A stretch of DNA of 64,000 bases, taken from the NCBI RefSeq assembly GCF_030010625.1, contig NZ_JASCXN010000027.1:55551-119550 (forward strand), written 5' to 3'. The position numbers were made by a program, and so were the translations under genes. The notes below the pieces were generated by a model. The model made no database searches. It was not told where the DNA came from and saw only the letters and a program-made list of their open reading frames with translations. This stretch comes from Streptomyces sp. CC208A. GTDB taxonomy: Bacteria; Actinomycetota; Actinomycetes; Streptomycetales; Streptomycetaceae. Below, piece after piece: positions 43,886 to 52,033 of the stretch (positions are counted from its first letter, which is position 1; each line of letters starts with the position of its first letter).

Positions 43886-44325
43886 CCGCACCGAACGCCG
43901 CAGCAAGCACCAGCAGCCCCGTCCACGGCAACGGCGAGCTGAACTGGCTCCTCGACGAGCTGGTCCAGCGCGTCGCCGCCATCCGCAAGGCCCTGGTGCT
44001 GTCCAGCGACGGCCTGCCCACCGGCGCGTCGAAGGACCTGAGCCGGGAGGACGGCGAGCACCTCGCCGCCGTCGCCTCCGGCTTCCACAGCCTCGCCAAG
44101 GGCGTCGGCCGCCACTTCGAGGCGGGCAGGGTCCGCCAGACCGTGGTCGAGCTGGAGGACGCCTTCCTCTTCGTCACCGCCGCGGGCGACGGCAGCTGCC
44201 TCGCCGTCCTCGCCGACGCCGACTCCGACGTGGGCCAGGTCGCCTACGAGATGACCCTCATGGTCAAGCGGGTCGGCATCCACCTCGGCACGGCCCCCCG
44301 GACCGGTCTGCCGACGGGAGGGTGA
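43882..44325 (+). CDS. Conservon roadblock/LC7 protein CvnB
   Basis: A 147-residue roadblock/LC7 protein. The core NWLLDELVQRVAAIRKALVLSSDGLPTGASKDLSREDGEHLAAVASGFHSLAKGVG is the standard CvnB signature and DAFLFVTAAGDGSCLAVLADADSDVGQVAYEM is the second half of the fold. It modulates the small GTPase of the conservon and binds the membrane complex. ATG at 43882 overlaps the cvnA stop (ATGA), showing coupling. cvnC follows after 10 bp. Confidence 0.9.
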   Translation: MTAPNAAASTSSPVHGNGELNWLLDELVQRVAAIRKALVLSSDGLPTGASKDLSREDGEHLAAVASGFHSLAKGVGRHFEAGRVRQTVVELEDAFLFVTAAGDGSCLAVLADADSDVGQVAYEMTLMVKRVGIHLGTAPRTGLPTGG

Positions 44326-44335
44326 GCCGCCCCGC

Positions 44336-44788
44336 ATGAGTGACGCAGCCGAGCGCGACCAGCCCGAGCCCGGCCGCCCCGACCGGGAAGCCCCCGGCCG
44401 GCGGACGGCCGCCCCCCACCACTGGTACGACGACGAGGCGGGGCCGGTCGTCCGCCCGTACGCGATGACCCGGGGCCGGACGAGCGCCGCCGACCGCCAC
44501 CGGCTCGACCTCATCGCGGTGGTGGTCCCCGAGCCCGCCGCCGACGACCCCGGTCGCGACCAGACGCTCTCCCCGGAACACGTGGAGATCGTCGAACGCT
44601 GCTCCGAGCAGCCCCAGTCGATCGCCGAGCTCGCCGCAGGACTCGACCTCCCCGTCGGGGTGGTCCGCGTCCTGGTCGGCGACCTCGTCGACGAGGAACT
44701 CGTGCACGTGACCCGCCCCGTTCCGCCGGCCCAGCTGCCGGACGTGAGCATCCTCCGCGAGGTGATCAATGGCCTTCGGGCGCTCTAG
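44336..44788 (+). CDS. Conservon DUF742 protein CvnC
   Basis: A 150-residue DUF742 protein. The HHWYDDEAGPVVRPYAMTRGRTSAA segment, the EHVEIVERCSEQPQSIAELAAGLDLPVGVVRVLVGDLVDEELVHV winged-helix-like region and the ending DVSILREVINGLRAL are all characteristic. CvnC is a partner of CvnB and CvnD in the membrane-associated complex; biochemical role is not well defined. ATG at 44336. Its stop overlaps the start of cvnD by 20 bp. Confidence 0.9.
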   Translation: MSDAAERDQPEPGRPDREAPGRRTAAPHHWYDDEAGPVVRPYAMTRGRTSAADRHRLDLIAVVVPEPAADDPGRDQTLSPEHVEIVERCSEQPQSIAELAAGLDLPVGVVRVLVGDLVDEELVHVTRPVPPAQLPDVSILREVINGLRAL

Positions 44789-45374
44789 CCGCAAGAAGAA
44801 CCCCGTCGAGCCGGTGACCCTGAAGATCCTGGTCGCGGGCGGGTTCGGGGCCGGCAAGACGACGCTGGTCGGCGCGGTCAGCGAGATCCGGCCGCTGCGG
44901 ACCGAGGAGGTCCTCACCGAGGCCGGCCGGCCGGTGGACGACCTGCACGGCGTCGAGTCCAAGACGACCACCACGGTCGCCATGGACTTCGGCCGGATCA
45001 CGCTCCGCGAGGACCTCGTCCTCTACCTGTTCGGCACCCCCGGACAGGACCGCTTCTGGTTCCTCTGGGACGAGCTGGCCCAGGGCGCGCTCGGCGCGGT
45101 CGTGCTCGCCGACACCCGCCGTCTGGAGGACAGCTTCGCCGCCATCGACTACTTCGAGCGGCGCGGCATCCCCTTCACGGTGGCCGTCAACTGCTTCGAG
45201 GGCGCCCGCCGCTACCCGACGGAGACCGTGCGTACGGCGCTCGACCTCGACCCCGAGGTCGAGCTCGTGATGTGCGACGCCCGCGACCGCGAGTCGGTCA
45301 AGAACGTCCTCGTCGCCGTCGTCGAGCACGCCCTCGTCCTCGCCGACCGGGACCACGCGCCGGTCGCGCCCTGA
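44769..45374 (+). CDS. Conservon GTPase CvnD
   Basis: A 201-residue small GTPase-like protein. The P-loop GGFGAGKTTLVGA is at about residues 24-36, followed by a Thr-containing switch (TTTTVAMDFGRI), LYLFGTPGQDRFWFLWDELAQGALG as the G3/switch II region, and AVNCFEG (NxxD-like G4 is degenerate). Conservon GTPases act with CvnA-C in signalling that affects antibiotic production and morphology. ATG at 44769 overlaps the cvnC end by 20 bp. No P450 or fifth gene follows, so this is the short conservon type. Confidence 0.9.
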   Translation: MAFGRSSRKKNPVEPVTLKILVAGGFGAGKTTLVGAVSEIRPLRTEEVLTEAGRPVDDLHGVESKTTTTVAMDFGRITLREDLVLYLFGTPGQDRFWFLWDELAQGALGAVVLADTRRLEDSFAAIDYFERRGIPFTVAVNCFEGARRYPTETVRTALDLDPEVELVMCDARDRESVKNVLVAVVEHALVLADRDHAPVAP

Positions 45375-45404
45375 ACCGTACGGCTCAGGGCGCCCGCGCG
45401 CGGC

Positions 45405-46592
45405 TCAGCGCACCGCCACCACCGCCGACCCGTGCCCGAACAGGCCCTGGTTGGCGGTGATCCCGGCCCGCGCCCCCGGCACCTGCCGGTCGCCGGCCGT
45501 GCCCCGCAGCTGCCAGGTCAGCTCGCAGACCTGGGCGATCGCCTGCGCGGGCACGGCCTCCCCGAAGGAGGCGAGGCCACCGCTGGTGTTCACCGGCAGC
45601 GCGCCGCCGAGCCGGGTCACCCCGTCCCGGAGCAGCTTGGCGCCCTCCCCGGGCCCGCACAGGCCGATGTCCTCGTACCACTCCAGTTCCAGGGCCGTGG
45701 ACAGGTCGTACACCTCGGCCAGCGACAGGTCCTCAGGGCCGAGCCCCGCCTCCTCGTACGCGGCCCGCGCGATCGAGGCGCGGAAGGTGTGCGGTGCGGG
45801 CGCGAGCGCGGCCGTCGAGTCGGTCGCGATGTCGGGCAGGTCGAGCACCGCCTTGGGGTAGGTGGGGGAGACCGTCGACACCGCCCGGATCCGCACCGGA
45901 TCGGTGTGCCCGTGCCGCCGCGCGAAGTCCAGGCCGGACAGCACGAGCGCCGCCCCGCCGTCCGAGGTGGCGCAGATGTCGAGCAGCCGCAGCGGATCGG
46001 CGACCACGGCCGAGGCGGCGACCTCCCCGGGCGTCACCGCCTTCCGGTAGCGGGCCAGCGGGTTGAGCGCCCCGGCCGCCGCGTTCTTCACCTTGACCTG
46101 GGCGAAGTCCTCCATGGTGTCGCCGTACAGGGCCATCCGGCGGCGGGCGTAGAGCGCGAAGTACGCGGGGTTGGTGGCGCCCAGGACCCGGAACCGCAGC
46201 CAGTCCGGGTCGTCGGGCCGCTCCCCGCCGGCCGGCGCGAAGAAGCCCTTGGGGGTGGAGTCCGCGCCGACGACGAGGACCGCGTCGGCGAGCCCGGCCA
46301 GGATCTGCGCGCGGGCCGCGCCGATCGCCTGGGCGCCCGAGGCGCAGGCCGCGTACACGCTGGTGACCCGTGCCCCCTGCCAGCCGAGCGCCTGCGCGAA
46401 GGTCGCCCCGGCCACGTACCCGGGATAACCGCACCGCATGGTGTCGGCGCCGACAATGGATCCAATATCCGACCACTCCAGGCCCGCGTCGGCGAGCGCC
46501 GTGCGGGCGGCGGCCGTCCCGTACGAGACGAAGCTCCGCCCCCACTTGCCCCAGGGGTGCATCCCGGCCCCGATCACGGCGATGTCGTTCAC
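45405..46592 (-). CDS. Thiolase-family / lipid-transfer protein
   Basis: A 395-residue thiolase-fold protein of the SCPx-like lipid-transfer group. Visible are VIGAGMHPWGKWGRS, SVYAACASGAQAIGAARAQILAGLADAVLVVGADS (position of the nucleophile Cys region), DICATSDGGAALVLSG, EVYDLSTALELEWYEDIG and NTSGGLASFGEAVPAQA with the GHGSAVV C-terminus. In actinobacteria such proteins pair with a DUF35 zinc-ribbon protein in steroid or acyl-CoA metabolism. Start GTG at 46592 overlaps the stop of the DUF35 gene (GTGA). Confidence 0.82.
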   Translation of the reverse strand: MNDIAVIGAGMHPWGKWGRSFVSYGTAAARTALADAGLEWSDIGSIVGADTMRCGYPGYVAGATFAQALGWQGARVTSVYAACASGAQAIGAARAQILAGLADAVLVVGADSTPKGFFAPAGGERPDDPDWLRFRVLGATNPAYFALYARRRMALYGDTMEDFAQVKVKNAAAGALNPLARYRKAVTPGEVAASAVVADPLRLLDICATSDGGAALVLSGLDFARRHGHTDPVRIRAVSTVSPTYPKAVLDLPDIATDSTAALAPAPHTFRASIARAAYEEAGLGPEDLSLAEVYDLSTALELEWYEDIGLCGPGEGAKLLRDGVTRLGGALPVNTSGGLASFGEAVPAQAIAQVCELTWQLRGTAGDRQVPGARAGITANQGLFGHGSAVVAVR

Positions 46593-47077
46593 GCGCGCCC
46601 CTCCCCGGCTCCGGACGCGTCCACGGACGTGTCCACGGGCCGCCACCGCCAGGTGGTCCACACGTGCTCGGCGTCCTCGTTCAGGACCCCGGGCACGACC
46701 TCGACCTCCATCCCCACCGCGAGGTCCGCGGTCCGCACGCCGGGCGCGGCCTGCCCGAGCACCACCATCCCCTCCGCCGCCAGCTCGACCGCGACGAGCG
46801 TGTACGGCTCCCAGGGCGCGTCCGGATCGGAGACGTACGGGGCGGGAGGCCGGTACCGCCCGTCGGTGTACGACCACACCCGCCCGCGCGGCGAGAGCGG
46901 GGTCTCGGCGAGCGAGCCGCCGCCCGGACAGACCGGGTTGCGGCAGGTGTCGTCCTCGCGCGGGAAGAACACCGCCGCGCAGGCCGAGCACCGGGTGCCG
47001 AGGAGCCGGAACTCCCCTTCCGGCACGGTGTCGTCGGTGAACCAGCCGGCCACCACCGGCCTGCGCGTCCGTGTCAT
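46589..47077 (-). CDS. DUF35 zinc-ribbon/OB-fold protein
   Basis: A 162-residue OB-fold protein. The rubredoxin-like zinc ribbon is LLGTRCSACAAVFFPREDDTCRNPVCPGG with the Cys pairs, and the OB-fold part includes WSYTDGRYRPPAPYVSDPDAPWEPYTLVAVEL. It is the usual partner of the downstream thiolase; the pair may form an aldolase or thiolase-type complex. ATG at 47077 follows GGGAGGCC. It is controlled by the operator at 47096-47120. Confidence 0.85.
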   Translation of the reverse strand: MTRTRRPVVAGWFTDDTVPEGEFRLLGTRCSACAAVFFPREDDTCRNPVCPGGGSLAETPLSPRGRVWSYTDGRYRPPAPYVSDPDAPWEPYTLVAVELAAEGMVVLGQAAPGVRTADLAVGMEVEVVPGVLNEDAEHVWTTWRWRPVDTSVDASGAGEGRA

Positions 47078-47095
47078 CCCCGGCCTCCCGCATTG

Positions 47096-47120
47096 ATCTG
47101 ACGACCTGTCAGAATTCTGG
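47096..47120 (-). promoter_or_regulatory. TetR-like operator before the zinc-ribbon/thiolase pair
   Basis: Inverted repeat TCTGAC-N5-GTCAGA at 47098-47114. Read on the minus strand it continues as TCTGACAGGTCGTCAGATC (47114-47096), matching the operator at 5088-5106 except for the first base and four central bases. A perfect 10-bp palindrome CAGAATTCTG overlaps at 47111-47120. Confidence 0.6.
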
Positions 47121-47158
47121 CGACGAGTCTGGCACGGGCTTCCTGGAGGCGGAAGACG

Positions 47159-47971
47159 TCAGTGCCCGGCCACCGACCTGCGCGCCACCGGGAAGTCGAA
47201 GTACGTCGACGGGAACGGCTCCGGCCGGTAGGTGAAGTGCCACCACTCCTCCGGCAGGTTCCCGAACCCCTCCGCCGCCAGCACGCCCTTCAGCAGCTGC
47301 CGGTTGGCCCGCTGCTCACCCGTGATCCGCGGATCGTCGGTGTGCGAGAGCGTGTCGAAGCAGTCGTACCCGGTCCCCATGTCGACCGAGCTGTCCGGGA
47401 ACCGCTCCTCACGCGGCCCGGTGCACGAGGTCAGCTCCTCGCCCGGCACGTACGCGCGCGTGGGAGTCGCCGGCAGCCGCACGAGGGTCAGGTCCACGGT
47501 CGACCCCCGGCTGTGCCCGGACCTCTCCGCGATGTACCCGTCCGCGAACAGCCGCTCCTTCTCCACCCGCGGATAGAACTCCGCCTTCATCCGCTCGTCC
47601 GCCAGGTCCTGCGCCCAACGCACGAAGTGGTCCACCGCCCGCTGCGGCCGGTAGCAGTCGTACACCTTCAGCGTGTAGCCCCGGGCCAGCAGCCGCGTCT
47701 GCGCCCGGCGCAGCGCCTCGGCCGCCGACCGGGTCAGCACGCACAGGGGCTGCCGGTAGCCGTCGATCGGCTCGCCCACGAAGTTGTGGGCCGTGGTGTA
47801 CCGCATCTCCTGAAGGATCGTCCGGTCCACCGAGTCCAGCGCCACGAACTCCCGCGGCGCCTTCGGCTCCGGTGCGGCGACGGCGGGGAAGACGGCGGAG
47901 CCGGCGAACGCGAGCAGCGAGGCCGCGCCCGTGACGGCGAGGGCACGGAGCACAGAGGCAAGTCCAGTCAT
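47159..47971 (-). CDS. Secreted D-alanyl-D-alanine dipeptidase (VanX/M15D)
   Basis: A 270-residue exported protein. Residues 1-33 are a signal peptide (hydrophobic LRALAVTGAASLLAFAGSAVFPAVA). The M15D core has ERSGHSRGSTVDLTLV with zinc ligands His and Asp, and EEWWHFTY with the catalytic Glu and third ligand His, as in VanX. It hydrolyses D-Ala-D-Ala or related wall peptides; secreted members probably recycle peptidoglycan rather than confer resistance, and no vanHA genes are near. ATG at 47971. Confidence 0.85.
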   Translation of the reverse strand: MTGLASVLRALAVTGAASLLAFAGSAVFPAVAAPEPKAPREFVALDSVDRTILQEMRYTTAHNFVGEPIDGYRQPLCVLTRSAAEALRRAQTRLLARGYTLKVYDCYRPQRAVDHFVRWAQDLADERMKAEFYPRVEKERLFADGYIAERSGHSRGSTVDLTLVRLPATPTRAYVPGEELTSCTGPREERFPDSSVDMGTGYDCFDTLSHTDDPRITGEQRANRQLLKGVLAAEGFGNLPEEWWHFTYRPEPFPSTYFDFPVARRSVAGH

Positions 47972-48031
47972 GCGCACCGGGTCTACCAGGTCCGCCCCCA
48001 CCGGGAAACCCCATCGCGTACGGTCCCCCTC

Positions 48032-48550
48032 GTGACCGAAACCGCGCCCGTACCCCACTCCCACTGCTCGGCCTGCGGAGCCCCCTACCCCGCCGGCACC
48101 ACCACCTGGCCCCGCACCTGTCCCGCCTGCGCCACCACCGCCTACCGCAACCCCCTCCCCGTCGCCGTCGCCCTCCTCCCCGTCACCGGCCCCGCCGGCA
48201 CCGGCCTCCTCGCCGTCACCCGTGCCATCCACCCCGGCCACGGCGGCACCGCACTCCCCGGCGGCTTCATCGACCACGGCGAGGACTGGCGCACCGCCGT
48301 CGTCCGCGAACTCCACGAGGAGACCGGCCTCGACGCGAAGGCGAATGAGGTCCGCCTCGCCGACGTCCTCTGCTCCGGCGAACACCTCCTGGTCTTCGGC
48401 CTCCTCCCGCCCGTGACGGAGGCGTCCCTCCCCGCCTTCACCCCCACCCCGGAGACCTCCGCCCGCCTGGTCCTCCCGGAACCGCGCGAACTGGTCTTCC
48501 CCCTCCACACCGAGGCCACGAGGAAGTGGTTCGCGGGCGCGTACGCCTGA
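48032..48550 (+). CDS. NUDIX hydrolase with N-terminal zinc ribbon
   Basis: A 172-residue cytosolic hydrolase. An N-terminal four-Cys ribbon (CSACGAPYPAGTTTWPRTCPAC) precedes the NUDIX box GGFIDHGEDWRTAVVRELHEETGL, complete with the REXXEE core. The layout resembles NudC-like or ADP-ribose pyrophosphatase-type enzymes. Substrate unknown. GTG at 48032 gives the ribbon intact. It is divergent from the VanX-like gene with a 60-bp gap and converges on the DUF4253 gene. Confidence 0.82.
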   Translation: MTETAPVPHSHCSACGAPYPAGTTTWPRTCPACATTAYRNPLPVAVALLPVTGPAGTGLLAVTRAIHPGHGGTALPGGFIDHGEDWRTAVVRELHEETGLDAKANEVRLADVLCSGEHLLVFGLLPPVTEASLPAFTPTPETSARLVLPEPRELVFPLHTEATRKWFAGAYA

Positions 48551-48574
48551 CCCGGCTCCCGCCGCGACCGCCCC

Positions 48575-49384
48575 TCAGTCCCACCAGAAGGTCCACACGT
48601 CGGCTCCCACCAGCCGCTCGGCGTACGCGACGAGGTTCTGGGGGCGCGGGCCCTGCCACACGTTGTCGGGACAGAAGGCGAAGTGCTCGGCGGCGACGGG
48701 CAGCGCCTCCTCCAGGGTGGCCGGGGGAGCGGCGACGGAGAGCCGAAGGGTGTCGAAGCCGACCGCGAACACCCGCACCCCGAAGCGGCGTTCCCAGTCG
48801 CCGACGACCGCCGCGATCCGAGCCGTGTCGCTCTCGTGGTTGAGCGGCCCCGACCAGCCCACGACGGCGAGCGCCTCCGCCCCGGAGGTGGCCTCGACCA
48901 GACCCAGACGCGTGTCGGAGGCGGAGGACAGGAACGCCTCCGCGTGTTCGGCGGCCAGCCGGCCGGGGTCCTCCGCCGCTTCCTTGCCTGGTGCGAGGCC
49001 GGGCCACATCGCACCGTAGGGGGCGGTGAAGGCGAGCTCGTCCTCGTCCTCGTCGCCCTCGTCGCCCTCGTCAGCCGAGGTGCACGCCTCCCAGCACTCC
49101 GCGAGCACCGCCTCCGGATCGTGGTCGGCGGGGCGGGACACGTCCCCGGGGAACAGCTCCCCCGACGCCCACGGCCGGAAGTCCTCGCCCCCGTCCAGCG
49201 GTTCGAGCAGCAGCGGCCACAGGCCGGTCCGCGCGTGCGCGGCGCGTATCCGCCCCCACAGCCCGAAGGGCGCGGGCCCGTCGCTCAGCCACAACGGCCG
49301 TGCGCCACCCTCCCCTTCGTCGGTCGCGACCATGCGGCCGGCGGGAAGTCGGATGTCGTCGCCCAGCAGGGATTCAGGATGCAT
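48575..49384 (-). CDS. DUF4253-containing protein
   Basis: A 269-residue soluble protein. Its C-terminal half (FGVRVFAVGFDTLRLSVAAPPATLEEALPVAAEHFAFCPDNVWQ) matches the DUF4253 domain; function is unknown. A strongly acidic run in the middle (DEGDEGDEDEDE) is encoded by a GTC/CTC-rich repeat near 49040-49075 on the plus strand. ATG at 49384 is chosen over an upstream ATG for context. No partner genes are evident. Confidence 0.75.
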   Translation of the reverse strand: MHPESLLGDDIRLPAGRMVATDEGEGGARPLWLSDGPAPFGLWGRIRAAHARTGLWPLLLEPLDGGEDFRPWASGELFPGDVSRPADHDPEAVLAECWEACTSADEGDEGDEDEDELAFTAPYGAMWPGLAPGKEAAEDPGRLAAEHAEAFLSSASDTRLGLVEATSGAEALAVVGWSGPLNHESDTARIAAVVGDWERRFGVRVFAVGFDTLRLSVAAPPATLEEALPVAAEHFAFCPDNVWQGPRPQNLVAYAERLVGADVWTFWWD

Positions 49385-49435
49385 GCACCGGATGCTAGGC
49401 GAGGGGTCCGACAACCCCCGTCCCTCTCGCTCCCC

Positions 49436-51820
49436 TCACACGCCCCGCACCCGCACCGGTACCCCCGGCTCCACCGGCCCCTCCTCCGTCAGCCGCTCCA
49501 TCACGACCCGGCCGTCCACGAGCCGTGACTGGTACCGCTCGATCTCCGCGGCCTCCCAGCCGTCGCCGGTGTCGCGGACGACGAGACCGCCGCCCGTCCG
49601 GCCCGCCGCGGGCGCCCACGCCTCCAGGGTGAGCTCCCCGTCCTCGCCCCGCACCGGCAGGACCGCGCCCGCGCGGGCCAGCACCGGCACGCGCGCGAGG
49701 GACGCGTCGAGGAGGACCTGGCCGGGGCCCTCGTACGCCGTGCCGGTCGCCGTGTCGTACCAGCGGCCGCGCGGCAGCCGCACCGCCCGCCGGTCCGCGC
49801 CCCGGTGCAGGACCGGCGCCACCAGGAGCGCGTCGCCCAGCAGGAAGGCGTCCTCGCACTCCCGCAGCGCCCGGTCCTCCGGCGTCCCCCACCACACCGG
49901 CCGCACATAGGGCGCGCCGGTCATCCGCGCGAGCCGGGCCAGGGTGACGAAGTACGGGTGCATCCGCTCGCGTTCGGCCAGCGCCACGCGCGCGTGCTCC
50001 AGTACCTCCGGGCCGAACTCCCACGGCTCCCGCCGCCCCGCGTCCAGCGCCGCGTGCGTCCGGAACAGCGGCAGCCACGCCCCCAGCTGGAACCAGCGCA
50101 GGAACAGCTCCGGCGACGGGCTCCCGTCGAAACCGCCGACGTCCGGGCCCGAGTACGGCACCCCGCACAGCCCGAGACCGAGCACCAGCGCGAGGGAGGC
50201 CCGCAGCCCCGGCCAGCCGGTGGCCACGTCGCCGGACCAGGTCCCCCCGTACCGCTGCATCCCCGCCCACCCCGCGCGCGTGAAGAGGAACGGCCGCTCC
50301 TCGGGCCGCAGCCGCCGCAGCCCCTCGTACCCGGCCCGGGCCATCAGGAGCCCGTACACGTTGTGCGCCTCCCGGTGGTCCCCGCCGCGCCCGTCCAGGT
50401 CGTGCCGGGCCGACCGGGGGAGCGTCGGATCGCCGAAGGGCGCGAACGAGACCGGCTCGTTCATGTCGTGCCACACGCCGGAGAAGCCCTGCCGGAGCCG
50501 CTCCTCGTACAGGCCGCCCCACCACTCCCGTACCGCCGGATCCGTGAAGTCCGGGAAGGCGCACTCCCCGGGCCACACCATCCCCCGCACCTCCTCGCCC
50601 CGCGCGTCCCGCACGAACGCCCCGGCCGCCCGCCCCTTCTCGTACAGCACGTTCCCCGGCTCCGCCGCCACCGCCGGGTCGACGATCGACACCAGCCGCA
50701 CGCCCTGCCCCCGCAGCTCCTCCGCGAGCCCCGGCAGATCGGGGAACCGCTCCCGGTCCACCGTGAACACCCGGTGCCCGTCGTAGTGGTCGATGTCCAG
50801 ATGGACCGCGGACAGCGGCAGCCCCCGCTCCCGGTACCCGGCCACCACCCGCCGCACCTCCGCCGCGCTGCCGAACCCCCAGCGCGCGTGCTGCGGCCCC
50901 AGCGCCCACGACGGCGGCAGCGCCGGCGCCCCGGTCAGCGCCGCCCAGTTGTGCAGCACGCGCGCGGGGGTGCCGACCACCACCCAGCAGCGCAGCGGAC
51001 CGCCCTCCATCCGCACCTCGCTCGTGCCCGGCCGGTCGTGCCCGGACCCGGCCCCCTCCTCGCCCTCCGCGAGGGTCACCCGCCCGTCCCACGTGTTGTC
51101 GTGGAAGGCCAGGTGCGTCCCCGCGTCCGCGACCACGAACTGCACCGGCATCGTGATGTACAGCGGATCGTCCTCCGGCCCGAACCGGCCCTTCGGGTCC
51201 GTGTTCCACAGCCGGTACGAGCCGTCCCGCAGGCGCGGCCCCGCCGACCGACCGCCGAGCCCGAAGAACCGCGCGTCCGCCGGCACCTCGGCCCGCTGCA
51301 CCCACCGCGCAGGCCCCCCGCCCACCGGCTCCCACCAGCGCGGCGGCAGGTCCCGCCGCAGCATCACCCCGCCCGGCGTACGGATCTCCACCGCCCCGTG
51401 CCGCGAGACCGCCACCGTCACCCGCTCCGACACCACCCGCCAGCCGCCGTCCGTGTCCGGCTCCAGGACCGCGCGCGGATCTGGCTCCGGCGCCGCGCCC
51501 GCCAGCGCGTACGAGGGCTCGGGCTCCGCCCCGTCCCACCCCCAGAAGACCGTGCCGCCCGCCGACACGCGCACCCGCAGCGAGGACCGGGCGAACCGCA
51601 CGATCCCCCCGCCCGGCAGCGCCTCCGCCCCCTCCGCGAGGCCCGGCACCCGGGCCCGCTCCGCACCCCTCGGCGGCAGCGCCGACGCGTCCGCCCTCCG
51701 CCGCCGCCACGCCGTCAGCACCGTCCTGAGCCCCCGCGCCGACCCGAACACCCGCACCGACTCGAACACCCTCACCGCACCGAACACCTTCACCGAACGC
51801 ACCCGTCCACGACCGTCCAT
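49436..51820 (-). CDS. Glycoside hydrolase family 31 (alpha-glucosidase)
   Basis: A 794-residue GH31 enzyme. N-terminal beta-sandwich first, then the catalytic barrel: LDIDHYDGHRVFTVD, the nucleophile Asp in GVWHDMNEP (about residue 452), and the acid/base Asp in WSGDVATGW, followed by GVPYSGPDVGGFDG. C-terminal beta domains include PVWWGTPEDRALRECEDAFLLGDALLVAPVL. It removes terminal alpha-linked glucose or related sugars. No clear signal peptide. ATG at 51820 is preferred over GTG 51853; the first ~40 residues are basic and Val-rich. Confidence 0.85.
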   Translation of the reverse strand: MDGRGRVRSVKVFGAVRVFESVRVFGSARGLRTVLTAWRRRRADASALPPRGAERARVPGLAEGAEALPGGGIVRFARSSLRVRVSAGGTVFWGWDGAEPEPSYALAGAAPEPDPRAVLEPDTDGGWRVVSERVTVAVSRHGAVEIRTPGGVMLRRDLPPRWWEPVGGGPARWVQRAEVPADARFFGLGGRSAGPRLRDGSYRLWNTDPKGRFGPEDDPLYITMPVQFVVADAGTHLAFHDNTWDGRVTLAEGEEGAGSGHDRPGTSEVRMEGGPLRCWVVVGTPARVLHNWAALTGAPALPPSWALGPQHARWGFGSAAEVRRVVAGYRERGLPLSAVHLDIDHYDGHRVFTVDRERFPDLPGLAEELRGQGVRLVSIVDPAVAAEPGNVLYEKGRAAGAFVRDARGEEVRGMVWPGECAFPDFTDPAVREWWGGLYEERLRQGFSGVWHDMNEPVSFAPFGDPTLPRSARHDLDGRGGDHREAHNVYGLLMARAGYEGLRRLRPEERPFLFTRAGWAGMQRYGGTWSGDVATGWPGLRASLALVLGLGLCGVPYSGPDVGGFDGSPSPELFLRWFQLGAWLPLFRTHAALDAGRREPWEFGPEVLEHARVALAERERMHPYFVTLARLARMTGAPYVRPVWWGTPEDRALRECEDAFLLGDALLVAPVLHRGADRRAVRLPRGRWYDTATGTAYEGPGQVLLDASLARVPVLARAGAVLPVRGEDGELTLEAWAPAAGRTGGGLVVRDTGDGWEAAEIERYQSRLVDGRVVMERLTEEGPVEPGVPVRVRGV

Positions 51821-52033
51821 GGCCGCCACCCTGCCACCCACCAGCGGCTTCACGAGCCCCGTTCAACTGTCGTTCACCCGTGGTGGGAGCACATGTTCAA
51901 CCGGCCGCCCCCGGGCGGGCGGCCCTGGTGCGAAAGCCGCTCCCATGGCATCGTCCTGTCAGCCGCGTCACGCGCACACCCCCGCACGTGCGCGCGACAC
52001 ACGCCGACCCGCGTACAGCCAGGGAGCCACCCG

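Noticed and set aside
45432..47096. 554-codon plus-strand frame over the thiolase/DUF35 genes
   Set aside because: Antisense to two clearly recognisable proteins, rich in Arg/Pro/Gly, without motif.
47159..47971. Vancomycin resistance (vanX)
   Set aside because: Signal peptide, no vanH/vanA partners; secreted M15D dipeptidases are common in Streptomyces.
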